DNA from: Alphaproteobacteria bacterium LSUCC0684
GTDB lineage: Bacteria; Pseudomonadota; Alphaproteobacteria; Puniceispirillales; UBA1172
Reading direction: 5' to 3'
NCBI GenBank assembly: GCA_041228335.1
Contig: CP166130.1
Location: forward strand, 1,574,638-1,638,637
Length of the DNA stretch: 64,000 nucleotides
The notes under the pieces were generated by a model. The model worked only from the letters and a program-made list of their open reading frames with translations, was not told the origin of the DNA and ran no database searches. Below are positions 1-7,745 of the stretch, one piece after another. Positions within the stretch are counted from its first letter, which is position 1. Every line of letters begins with the position of its first letter. A program made the translations under genes and the position numbers.

Positions 1-890
1 ACCAGCGCAAGCCCGATCATCATCAGCCCCAGCGCAAGCCAGACCCACCAGGAATGGGTTTCACCGAAAATATACATCCCCCAGAACACCCCCGAAAGAG
101 TGACAAGATACCCGGTCTGGCTGGCAAAAACCGGCCCGAACATGCTGACGGACATCACGAACATGGTATAGGCGACGACGGATATCAGGGACAGACCTAT
201 CACCGCATATTCCATGCTGCCGAAAGGAAAGCTGAAGACAAGAAGGCTGTCGTTCCAGCTGGCCAGCGGGAAAAGCATCAGGGCCGCCATCACGTTCATG
301 CCAAGCGACATGCGGATGGGGCCGATGCGCGAGACTGCCCGTGCCGCCAGCACCAGATTCTCGCCTGAATAGCTGAGCGAACTGATGCAGGCGAGAAGGA
401 TCCAGGGTATCGCCGCACGATCCGGCAGGCTGTTCTGCGGCAGGGCTATGAGCGCGATGGCCGCAATACCGCAAAGCAGGCCGGCAAATCTCTTGACCGA
501 GAACCGCTCCATGCCAAGCGGCACCGACGCGCCGTAAGTCATCAGCGGGATCAGCGCAATGGTGATGGAAAGCACGCCTGCCTGAACATGGGGAGCCGAA
601 TAATAGAAAAGCGAGCCGGGCAGGACGGCGCCAAGTATTCCGATGATCGTGATCAGCCGGAGATGGTTGCGCAGCTCAAGGACAGATTTGCGCCGGACCA
701 GCGAGACCACCAAGAGAACGGTCGCCGAAAACATCGCCTGAAAAAGCGCAATCCCCAAGGGCGCTCCGCCGCTTTCAACGGCGATCTTGCCAAGCGAGAA
801 AGACAACCCCCAGCTTACCCCCATGATGGTCAGAAATACCCAAGGGAGCAACTGCTTCCAGCGTATCCTTGAACGTGCCGTCAAAATCAT
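1..890 (-). CDS. EamA/DMT-family transporter, C-terminal end cut by window edge
   Basis: Reading leftwards from an ATG at 890, an open frame of 296 codons runs off the window edge without a stop. The product is almost entirely hydrophobic, with about ten predicted membrane helices in two similar halves. The first half begins near FLTIMGVSWGLSFSLGKIA and the second holds GVFWGMYIFGET. This two-times-EamA layout is typical of drug/metabolite exporters of about 300 residues, so only a few C-terminal residues are probably missing. No clear ribosome-binding site precedes 890 and no better in-frame start was found upstream. It lies 86 bases downstream of the iron-binding protein gene on the same strand and could share its transcript. 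The substrate cannot be inferred. Confidence 0.8.
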   Translation of the reverse strand, partial: MILTARSRIRWKQLLPWVFLTIMGVSWGLSFSLGKIAVESGGAPLGIALFQAMFSATVLLVVSLVRRKSVLELRNHLRLITIIGILGAVLPGSLFYYSAPHVQAGVLSITIALIPLMTYGASVPLGMERFSVKRFAGLLCGIAAIALIALPQNSLPDRAAIPWILLACISSLSYSGENLVLAARAVSRIGPIRMSLGMNVMAALMLFPLASWNDSLLVFSFPFGSMEYAVIGLSLISVVAYTMFVMSVSMFGPVFASQTGYLVTLSGVFWGMYIFGETHSWWVWLALGLMMIGLAL

Positions 891-976
891 CGCCGATACA
901 CCAGAAAATTTCCTGCATGAGGTTGATGATCTGAATATGGCACAAGATGGAATAAATTCCAGCCCGGAAAGATTTT

Positions 977-1993
977 TTACCAGCCCGTCCGGTTGATGAT
1001 CATCTGGGCGGCGCGGGAATATTCCGCCAGCGACTCGATCGGCAAGGTGTCGACCCTGAAACTGCCCCATGACGCCACTTCACTATCTGCCGAAACCGCC
1101 GGATTGACGGGATATTCAAAATTCACGCTGGCATAGATCGACTGGGCCTCTTTTTCGGTCAGCCATTCAAGAAAGGCCCGGGCCTCTTCTGCCCGGGGGG
1201 ACGTCCGGACGATCCCGCCGCCGGAAATGTTGATATGCTGGCCACGATCTTCCTGATTGAGAAAGACAAGACGGATGCTTTCAGCCCAGAGTTTCTGTTC
1301 CGGGTTGTCGGTGTTGAATTTCATGTTACCGTAGTAATAGGTATTCATGAGCGCAACATCACATTCACCGGAAAAGATGGCCTTTGCCTGGGCCCGATCA
1401 TTCCCTTGCGGCTTGCGGGCAAGATTGGCCACCAGCCCCCGCGCCCATGCTTCGGCTTCGGCTTCGCCATGATGGGCAATGAGCGAGGCCAGCAAGGCCC
1501 GGTTATAGACATGGCTGCCTTTGCGTGAACATACCCGGCCTTTCCATTTCGGATCAGCAAGATCCTCGATGCGGGAGATGCTGCCTTCGGCAACACGATC
1601 CTTCGAGACGGCGAGTATCCGGGCCCGGGTCGAGAGTGCAATCCAGCGGCCCTCCTTTTCACGCAAGTACTGTGGGACATTGCGCTCAATCACCGGGGAG
1701 CTGACCGGAGCAAGCAGATCAAGCTCCGCCAGTTCCACAATGCGCGACACATCACTGGTCAGCACGATATCCGCCGGTGACGACGCGCCTTCGGCCTGAA
1801 GCCGCTGGGCCAGCCCCTGCGGCGCGTGAACGACGTTGAATTCCGTTCCTGTCTTTTTGCCATATGCCTCAAGCAGCGGCGCAAGCAACTGGGGGGCGCG
1901 GTAGGAATAGATATTCAGCGTCCCGGCAAAGGCCGGTGCGACAACGCCCAAGGCCAGAAGAACTGCCAGAACCAATCGACGATACAGGTGCAT
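977..1993 (-). CDS. Fe(3+) ABC transporter periplasmic substrate-binding protein (FutA/FbpA/AfuA type)
   Basis: A 338-residue periplasmic ferric-iron-binding lipid-free protein. Residues 1-23 form a signal peptide ending AFA, and the mature protein starts GTLNIYSYR, the usual first strand of FutA/FbpA proteins. The run MNTYYYGN near residues 218-222 supplies the clustered tyrosines that bind Fe(3+) in this family. The ATG at 1993 is preferred over a longer reading from 2032 because GGAGAGGG sits just upstream and because the extra codons would lie inside a Fur box at 2012-2030. No permease or ATPase gene of the same transporter is next to it, so the membrane components must be encoded elsewhere. 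Expression is probably repressed by iron through Fur. Confidence 0.9.
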   Translation of the reverse strand: MHLYRRLVLAVLLALGVVAPAFAGTLNIYSYRAPQLLAPLLEAYGKKTGTEFNVVHAPQGLAQRLQAEGASSPADIVLTSDVSRIVELAELDLLAPVSSPVIERNVPQYLREKEGRWIALSTRARILAVSKDRVAEGSISRIEDLADPKWKGRVCSRKGSHVYNRALLASLIAHHGEAEAEAWARGLVANLARKPQGNDRAQAKAIFSGECDVALMNTYYYGNMKFNTDNPEQKLWAESIRLVFLNQEDRGQHINISGGGIVRTSPRAEEARAFLEWLTEKEAQSIYASVNFEYPVNPAVSADSEVASWGSFRVDTLPIESLAEYSRAAQMIINRTGW

Positions 1994-2011
1994 GATGCCC
2001 TCTCCATAGGT

Positions 2012-2030
2012 GAGAATGATTATCAATCTC
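2012..2030 (-). promoter_or_regulatory. Fur box (operator) upstream of the iron-binding protein gene
   Basis: The 19-mer GAGAATGATTATCAATCTC is a near-palindrome that matches the classical Fur consensus GATAATGATAATCATTATC at 15 of 19 positions, by direct comparison. Its proximal edge lies 19 bases upstream of the chosen ATG at 1993, where a repressor would block transcription or initiation. It resembles enterobacterial Fur boxes more than the RirA or Irr boxes of rhizobia. Confidence 0.75.
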
Positions 2031-2142
2031 ATTTAAACAACTGAATTTGTCAACACCCAAATTTCCATCAAGCGAGATAAAATTCCGGCCGGATTTTCCC
2101 CTTTGCGAGCGGGGAGGATTCAGATCGACACCGGCCGCCGGT

Positions 2143-2577
2143 TCAGATGCCAAAACCCGGCTCAAACCCTGCCGGTGCAAGTTCAAGGGTTCTGAAATCA
2201 AAGGCAGGCGCGACAATATTGCTGGCGAGAACCCAGCCGGACTGGCTCGACGCCGCCTGCCAGGCCCCACGCGGAATGATGAGTTGAGGACGCTGGCCTT
2301 TGGCGATGTCCATCCCGAGGCGATGCGTCTGGACAGGGCCATCGCCTTCCCTGACATAGAGGGACAACACCGATCCTGCATGCCAGGACCAGACTTCATC
2401 CGCATCCCTGATCCGGTGCCAATGGGCTGTCTCCCCTTCTTTGAGAAGAAAATAGATGACGGAAACCTCCCCCCGGCTGCCAGCGGGGGAATTTCCGGTG
2501 AAGGTTTCAAGATACCAGCCCCCTTCGGGATGTGCCTTGAGGCCAAGCTGGTCAATGATATCGTCTGCTTCCATCAT
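2143..2577 (-). CDS. Cupin_5 (DUF985) family protein
   Basis: A 144-residue protein of the DUF985/Cupin_5 family. It begins MMEADDIIDQLGLKAHPEGGWY; the HPEGGWY motif is the family's characteristic opening. HWH (about 52-54), E61 and H66 form the cupin metal-ligand pattern H-x-H...E...H. The family is a single-domain beta barrel, and some members have been linked to sugar or dTDP-sugar epimerase-like folds, but no reaction is firmly established. A longer frame reaches 2667, but the first 30 residues do not look conserved and would run into azlD, so the start at 2577 is preferred without a strong ribosome-binding site. It lies 80 bases downstream of azlD on the same strand. Confidence 0.8.
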   Translation of the reverse strand: MMEADDIIDQLGLKAHPEGGWYLETFTGNSPAGSRGEVSVIYFLLKEGETAHWHRIRDADEVWSWHAGSVLSLYVREGDGPVQTHRLGMDIAKGQRPQLIIPRGAWQAASSQSGWVLASNIVAPAFDFRTLELAPAGFEPGFGI

Positions 2578-2656
2578 GTCGTTCCAGATATTCACATAAA
2601 CGAAGGATGACCCTTCTTTTTTGAAAATATACCCAGAATGGCGCGCAAGAAAAGAC

Positions 2657-2989
2657 CTATATGCCAAAGAATGACGCCAGCAGAAACGCCCCCAACCCGG
2701 CTGCCACCGCCACTATCATGTTGCCGCGCCAGAGCATGACTCCAAGAGCCACGATCAGCGCCGCCAGCCGCCAGCTCAGTTCGGTCGTCGCCACAAGCCC
2801 GCTCGGGAAGACGACAATCAGCATCATGACACCGGCAACCATGGCATAGGCTACGCCATTGATCCATTGCGACCAGAGGCTATCCTGGGGGATGAGGTCT
2901 CCGATCACGACGCCGAGAAATCGCCAGACAAACGTGCCGATAAATGCAAGAAAAACGAGAAGCCAGAGGTAAAGCTGATCTGCCATCAT
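2657..2989 (-). CDS. azlD: AzlD family branched-chain amino acid export subunit (pair 1)
   Basis: A 110-residue hydrophobic protein with four predicted membrane helices, the size and layout of AzlD, the small subunit of AzlCD exporters. It contains TFVWRFLGV near residue 20 and ends LGAFLLASFFGI. Its ATG at 2989 overlaps the TGA of the upstream azlC in an ATGA arrangement, so the two are translationally coupled. AzlCD pairs export branched-chain amino acids or analogues (known for azaleucine in Bacillus and for BrnFE); the substrate here is inferred from family only. Confidence 0.87.
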   Translation of the reverse strand: MMADQLYLWLLVFLAFIGTFVWRFLGVVIGDLIPQDSLWSQWINGVAYAMVAGVMMLIVVFPSGLVATTELSWRLAALIVALGVMLWRGNMIVAVAAGLGAFLLASFFGI

Positions 2990-3729
2990 CCCGCCCCTTT
3001 ATCCGTGCCGCGCCAGAGCATCACCAGCGTCCCGCCAAGCAGGCCGGCGGCGAGAATCGCCCATTCCCCGATCAGCGGAAACAGGATCGGGCAGAGCACG
3101 CCGCCGGCCAGACCCGCCAGACGATTACGCACCCGGCGCGCGTTGATCACCATCATCAGGATATAAAGCGGCGTGATGACGAGTATCGCGCGCAAGACCT
3201 CCTCCGGCACCAGATCGGCCATGGTGAACCCTGTCACGGTACCGATGAGCCCGGCACCGAAAATCATCCCGCCCAGACCGGAGAAATACGAGATCAGCAA
3301 TGGCGGCGGGTAGCGATCTTCCACCACGCCAAGCTGAACCCAGGACGTGATGGCAAGCATCTGGACCAGCAGCAGCCGCTTCCAGAACGGCAGGGGATGA
3401 TGCCTGAAGCCCATCATTTCAACGCCAGAGATGGTCATCAGCAGCATCCGCATATTGGCAAGGGTGACGGCGGTGAAAATCACCAGCGCCGATGCCCCTG
3501 CCATGTGCAGCGACGCCATTGCCACCTGCCCGGGCATTCCCCAGACAAGGATGGTGGTGGCCAGCGTCTCCGCCATGCCGAACCCCGCTTCCTTGGCGAT
3601 CGCGGCAAACCCCACCATGGTGGAAAAAATGCTGATCGCCGGAATACCAAGCGCATCACGCATCCCGTCCTTTCGCGCCCGGACCATAGGCGACCGGGAC
3701 AGATCAGGTGATGCGGCCGAAGAAGTCAT
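2986..3729 (-). CDS. azlC: AzlC family branched-chain amino acid permease subunit (pair 1)
   Basis: A 247-residue inner-membrane protein, the large subunit of an AzlCD exporter. After a hydrophilic N-terminus, RDALGIPAISIFSTMVGFAAIAKEAG opens the AzlC domain, followed by MPGQVAMASLHMAG and NMRMLLMTISGVEM, which correspond to the conserved G-Q and N-R-(H/M) segments of the family. It overlaps azlD by four bases. The sequence is clearly diverged from the second AzlC at 57800-58516. The start at 3729 is an ATG, but an internal ATG around residue 15 or 23 is also possible. Confidence 0.87.
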   Translation of the reverse strand: MTSSAASPDLSRSPMVRARKDGMRDALGIPAISIFSTMVGFAAIAKEAGFGMAETLATTILVWGMPGQVAMASLHMAGASALVIFTAVTLANMRMLLMTISGVEMMGFRHHPLPFWKRLLLVQMLAITSWVQLGVVEDRYPPPLLISYFSGLGGMIFGAGLIGTVTGFTMADLVPEEVLRAILVITPLYILMMVINARRVRNRLAGLAGGVLCPILFPLIGEWAILAAGLLGGTLVMLWRGTDKGAG

Positions 3730-3970
3730 GACAGGTATGCTCTCAAAAAAAGCTGGCGGAAAAACATGGCCGGAACGAAATGCCGGAATTCATATTGACC
3801 CAGATGAAGAGATAAATTCAAGCCGTCTTTGAAATGCACCCTATAAAACAAGCGCCCGAAGGATATCTGCTGAAAAACCGCGCCCCTCTCCCCCTCAGAA
3901 GAGTTGCCGTCCTGCTTTCGCGTGTGGTATGTCTTGGCCATCATTGACGTATTCTTGGCAGGAGATATGG

Positions 3971-4597
3971 ATGAAAGGCACGGCGCCCACGATCATCGTG
4001 CATGATCATGATCTGCCCGATGGCCTCGATCTCGGCAACAGCGTTGCGATCGATACCGAAACCATGGGGCTCAATCATCTCCGGGACCGGCTCTGCCTTG
4101 TGCAGATTTCATCCGGGGACAATTCGGCCCATCTTGTGCGGATACATCGCGACCGGAAACCTGCCCCGAACCTTGCCCGGATGCTCGCTGACCCGGAGAT
4201 CGAGAAGATTTTCCATTTTGCCAGATTTGATCTGGCCGCACTGATCCACGGCATCGGCCCTGTCCATGGACCTATCTTCTGCACCAAGATCGCCTCCAAA
4301 CTGATCCGCACCTATACCGACCGCCACGGGCTGAGCGAGCTGGTGCGGGAAATTCTGGGCATGGAATTATCCAAGCAGCAGCAATCTTCGGACTGGGGCG
4401 CGGAAAACCTGACACCAGAACAGGAAACCTATGCCGCATCGGACGTGCTGTATCTGCACCAGATCAAGGCATCGCTTCTTGAACGGCTTGAACGCGAAGG
4501 CCGCCTTTCCGAAGCTGCCGCATGCTTTGCCTTCCTGCAAACCAGGGCGGAGCTTGACCTCAGCGGCTTTGAAAGCATGGATATCTTTTCCCACTAA
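3971..4597 (+). CDS. rnd: Short ribonuclease D (DEDDy 3'-5' exonuclease)
   Basis: A 208-residue 3'-5' exonuclease of the RNase D family. The DEDDy catalytic set is visible: D28 and E30 in AIDTETMG, D87 in HFARFDLAAL, and Y154/D158 in YAASDVLYL. It has only the exonuclease domain; the HRDC domains of enterobacterial RNase D are absent, as is usual for the short alphaproteobacterial version. The ATG at 3971 follows AGGAG at about 3960-3964 with good spacing, so it is chosen over the ATG at 3929. It probably trims structured RNA 3' ends such as tRNA precursors. lptC follows after 30 bases on the same strand. Confidence 0.9.
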   Translation: MKGTAPTIIVHDHDLPDGLDLGNSVAIDTETMGLNHLRDRLCLVQISSGDNSAHLVRIHRDRKPAPNLARMLADPEIEKIFHFARFDLAALIHGIGPVHGPIFCTKIASKLIRTYTDRHGLSELVREILGMELSKQQQSSDWGAENLTPEQETYAASDVLYLHQIKASLLERLEREGRLSEAAACFAFLQTRAELDLSGFESMDIFSH

Positions 4598-4627
4598 ACC
4601 CAACGGCCGAACGGAACATCCCGATCC

Positions 4628-5335
4628 ATGACCGAGACAACACCACCCGAGACCACCAAGGCCGAGGCCGCAGGCACCGATAAATCCTTCAGCTTCGCGC
4701 CACGCAAGCGGGACAGGTCATCGGCAAAATCCATGGTCGAAGCCTCACGGCGTCACCGTGCGATACGGGCCGGGCTGATCCTCGGGGTTGGCGTTGCCGT
4801 CATCGCCATTGGCGGTCTTCTCGGCCTCGGCAAGAAGGCAGATATCAAGGTGCAGATCAAGGCAGAGACCGCGACAACACCGGAAAGCCGCAATGTCGAG
4901 CTCAAGGGAGCCAGTTACAAGGGGGTGACCTCCGGCGGCAATGATTTCATCGTTCTTGCCGAAACGGCAACAGAAAACCCGGACAGACCCAATCTGATCA
5001 ATATGGACTCGCCCCGCGCGCGTGTTGATACCGCAAGCGGCAATCCCATCACCATCCGGTCTAATGAGGGAGAGTTCTTCCGTGATGAGAACAAGGTAAA
5101 TCTCAGCGGCCGTGTGGTGATTGTCCGCCCTGATCTGGGATACACGCTGCTGACCGAGAAAGCCGATGCCGACCTCGATACAGGCCGCATGACCTCGAAT
5201 ACCGAGGTCCGGGGCTACGGGCCAAAAGCAAATATCCGTTCCAACGGGATGATCATCGACGACAAGGGCAACGATTTAACCTTTCTCGGCCACGCCATTC
5301 TTGTGCTCAATCAGGCAATCCGGGTCAACGATTAG
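4628..5335 (+). CDS. lptC: LptC, LPS export inner-membrane tether
   Basis: A 235-residue LptC-type protein. A charged cytoplasmic N-terminus is followed by one membrane helix at about 46-67 (IRAGLILGVGVAVIAIGG), then a periplasmic beta-jellyroll carrying repeats such as GNPITIRSNEGEFF and VNLSGRVVIV. LptC links the LptB2FG extractor to the periplasmic LptA bridge. The N-terminal tail is longer than in E. coli, common in alphaproteobacteria. The stop codon overlaps the AGGAG that serves lptA, so translation of the two is probably coupled. lptF and lptG are not in the window. Confidence 0.88.
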   Translation: MTETTPPETTKAEAAGTDKSFSFAPRKRDRSSAKSMVEASRRHRAIRAGLILGVGVAVIAIGGLLGLGKKADIKVQIKAETATTPESRNVELKGASYKGVTSGGNDFIVLAETATENPDRPNLINMDSPRARVDTASGNPITIRSNEGEFFRDENKVNLSGRVVIVRPDLGYTLLTEKADADLDTGRMTSNTEVRGYGPKANIRSNGMIIDDKGNDLTFLGHAILVLNQAIRVND

Positions 5336-5349
5336 GAGATACTTCAAGC

Positions 5350-6171
5350 ATGTTCAGGGAAAACCGCATCCAAAGCCTTTTCATAAGCATCCTTACCGTC
5401 ATCCTCCTTGGCCTTGCTGCCATTACCCCCGCCATCGCCCAGACAAGCGAGACCGATCTCACCGTTGAAGCGGATGAAAGCCTGAAATGGCTGCGGGTGG
5501 AAAAGCAATATATCGCCACCGGCAACGCAATCGCCAGACAGGGCGGCATGACCCTGAAGGCCGAGGTCATCACCGCCCATTATGTCGAGGAAAACGAAAC
5601 CGGCACACCCACCGCTGATGCAGACGAGATCAGCATTTCCCTTATCATCGGCGACAAAAATGCCGAATTCACCCGCCCGGGCGTCATCGCAACAGCCGAC
5701 AGAATCGAATATAACCTTGCAACCGAGCAAATCATCCTCACCGGCGGCAACCCGAAAATCGACAATAACCGCAACACGCTTGAGGCCAGCGAAAGTCTCA
5801 ATTACGACCGCGCAAGCCGACTTGTGACCGCCATCGGCAACGCCGAGCTGATCCTGACCAATGGCCGCGAGCTCAGAGGTGATCGCATTGAGGCGGTGCT
5901 CAATGAAGATGAAACCGACTTCATCACGATCATGGCAAAGGGCAAGGCCGAAGTCATCAGCCCCGGGGTGGCCGGAGCACGTGAGGGCAAAGCCGATCAC
6001 ATGATCTATGACCAGACCACCGGCATCGCGAACCTGACCGGCAATGTCACGCTCAAGGACAACACCAATATCATGACCGGTGACAAAGCCGTGATCGACA
6101 CTGTTGCGGGCACATCGACCCTGTCATCCGAAGGCGGCCGCGTCGGCGGGGTGTTCACGAAAACGAAATAG
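5350..6171 (+). CDS. lptA: LptA, periplasmic LPS bridge protein
   Basis: A 273-residue protein with a signal peptide (residues 1-30, ending PAIA) and an OstA-like periplasmic domain. It carries repeated strand signatures such as YIATGNAIARQGG and ANLTGNVTLKDNTN, with a typical C-terminal DKAVIDTVAGTSTL. LptA oligomers carry LPS from LptC to LptD across the periplasm. It is longer than E. coli LptA (about 185 residues), and a middle segment (about 85-215) looks like an extra OstA repeat. It follows lptC by 14 bases and precedes lptB by about 130 bases. Confidence 0.88.
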   Translation: MFRENRIQSLFISILTVILLGLAAITPAIAQTSETDLTVEADESLKWLRVEKQYIATGNAIARQGGMTLKAEVITAHYVEENETGTPTADADEISISLIIGDKNAEFTRPGVIATADRIEYNLATEQIILTGGNPKIDNNRNTLEASESLNYDRASRLVTAIGNAELILTNGRELRGDRIEAVLNEDETDFITIMAKGKAEVISPGVAGAREGKADHMIYDQTTGIANLTGNVTLKDNTNIMTGDKAVIDTVAGTSTLSSEGGRVGGVFTKTK

Positions 6172-6299
6172 AATTCCAGCCCTGCCAGCATTATCCGGAT
6201 TGGTCAGGATGATGCGGTTGTATTCATTGCATTTCTTTGATAGTGTTAACCCAAGATCAGGGATAACCTGCGGCGATTGTTTCAAGAGACCACATCCAG

Positions 6300-7082
6300 A
6301 TGAACACCAGCCCCAACCAGGACTTCAGCCAGCCACGATTGGTGCATAGCAACACGGAAATGTCTGGCCTTGTCGCCAAGCAGATCGGCAAGTTCTACGA
6401 CAAGAAGCGTGTTGTCCGCAATGTCACCATCAATGTCAAACGAGGCGAGGCGGTGGGGCTTCTGGGGCCAAACGGGGCCGGCAAGACAACCTGTTTCTAC
6501 ATGATCTCCGGCCTTGTCAAAAACGACGAAGGCAGCATTCTCCTTGACCAGACGGATATCACGGATGTGCCTGTTTTCCGGCGGGCGCAGCTGGGCATCG
6601 GCTATCTGCCGCAGGAAGCCAGCATTTTCCGCGGGCTTACGGTGGAACAGAATATCCGCGCCATTCTCGAGACGATCGAATCCGATCCCGAAATTCGCAA
6701 TATCATGCTCGAAGAGTTGCTGGTGGAATTCGATCTCGGCCACCTTCGGGCGTCAAGCGCGCTGACGCTTTCCGGCGGGGAGCGTCGACGTGTCGAGATT
6801 GCCCGGGCCCTTGCCGCCCGGCCGACCTTTCTTCTACTTGATGAACCTCTTGCCGGGATTGATCCGATTGCCATTTCGGAAATCCGCGAGTTGATCGGCC
6901 AGCTCAAGAATCACGGCCTCGGGGTGCTGATCACGGACCATAATGTGCGCGACACGCTGAATATCGTTGACCGGGCCTATATCATGCATGACGGCCGGGT
7001 CATCATGTCCGGAACCCCTGATGACGTGGTCCGTGACCGCAATGTTCAGGATGTCTATCTCGGCAGCAATTTCACCCGCTGA
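6300..7082 (+). CDS. lptB: LptB, LPS export ABC ATPase
   Basis: A 260-residue ABC ATPase that powers LPS extraction from the inner membrane. Motifs are complete: Walker A GPNGAGKTT (56-64), Q-loop GYLPQEAS (Q105), signature LSGGERRR (from 157), Walker B LLLDEP (178-183) and switch histidine in ITDHNVRD (H214). The LptB-specific GYLPQEASIFRGLTVEQN segment excludes a generic amino-acid transporter ATPase. The first 20 residues are not typical of the family, and an ATG at 6360 (MSGLVAKQIGKFYD) is an equally plausible start. In most proteobacteria rpoN follows lptB; here ptsN does. Confidence 0.93.
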   Translation: MNTSPNQDFSQPRLVHSNTEMSGLVAKQIGKFYDKKRVVRNVTINVKRGEAVGLLGPNGAGKTTCFYMISGLVKNDEGSILLDQTDITDVPVFRRAQLGIGYLPQEASIFRGLTVEQNIRAILETIESDPEIRNIMLEELLVEFDLGHLRASSALTLSGGERRRVEIARALAARPTFLLLDEPLAGIDPIAISEIRELIGQLKNHGLGVLITDHNVRDTLNIVDRAYIMHDGRVIMSGTPDDVVRDRNVQDVYLGSNFTR

Positions 7083-7191
7083 TCCTCCGTTTAGGATATT
7101 GACATCATCCCTCCGTTCTTCTATCAACGCATCGTTCCTTTAATGGAAAAAATTTACCAATTCAGGCAGGGCCTTTCGTCCCGTTAAACAC

Positions 7192-7671
7192 ATGAAAATC
7201 AGCTCAATCATGACACCTGATGATATTGTCATCGGGCTAAAAGCGAACAGCAAAAAACAGGTCCTGCAGGAAATGGTCCGGCGTATAGCCGAAACCATCC
7301 CCGAGCTTGATCAGCGTGCCGTCCTTGACCAGATCCTGGAACGTGAACGCCTTGGCTGCACCGGTATCGGCGACGGCGTTGCCATCCCGCATGCACGATG
7401 CGCCTTTCCCGCCGAGCTCCGCGGCACCCCTATAGCGATGCTCGCGCTCCTCGAGAAGCCGGTGGATTATCAATCGAATGATGAAAAGCCGGTCGATATC
7501 GTCTTCATGCTGCTGGCACCGGAAAACCCTGGTGGCGAGCATCTGACGGCGCTTGCGCTTGCTTCGAGAATTCTGCGGGTTCCGGCGCGTGCGTCCGAGT
7601 TGCGGGGCTGCACCAACAGCGATGCTGTCTGGACGCTGCTGAATAGCGATAGCGTCTCAAACGCCGCCTGA
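7192..7671 (+). CDS. ptsN: PtsN, nitrogen-related PTS EIIA protein
   Basis: A 159-residue EIIA(Ntr) protein. The phosphorylated histidine is H67 in GVAIPHARC, and DIVFMLLAPENPGGEHL is the conserved region after it. In the PTS-Ntr relay it receives phosphate from EI(Ntr) through NPr and regulates potassium transport, nitrogen balance and stress responses. It lies 110 bases after lptB on the same strand, which preserves the lptB-to-ptsN neighbourhood, but rpoN and hpf, which normally separate them, are missing. No ribosome-binding site is obvious before the ATG. Confidence 0.92.
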   Translation: MKISSIMTPDDIVIGLKANSKKQVLQEMVRRIAETIPELDQRAVLDQILERERLGCTGIGDGVAIPHARCAFPAELRGTPIAMLALLEKPVDYQSNDEKPVDIVFMLLAPENPGGEHLTALALASRILRVPARASELRGCTNSDAVWTLLNSDSVSNAA

Positions 7672-7745
7672 CATACCGGCTTTCTGTACTATAATACTGA
7701 CAATACCTCTTTCCGGATATATGCTGGATCGAGGAGATTACGCAT

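Noticed and set aside
61-474. 137-codon minus-strand frame at the window start
   Set aside because: It is out of frame with the clear EamA transporter reading through 1-890, and its composition (many Arg, Pro, His) is typical of a shadow frame.
3726-3944. 72-codon minus-strand frame between azlC and rnd
   Set aside because: No recognisable family, no ribosome-binding site, and it would overlap the azlC start. The gap looks like an ordinary divergent intergenic region.
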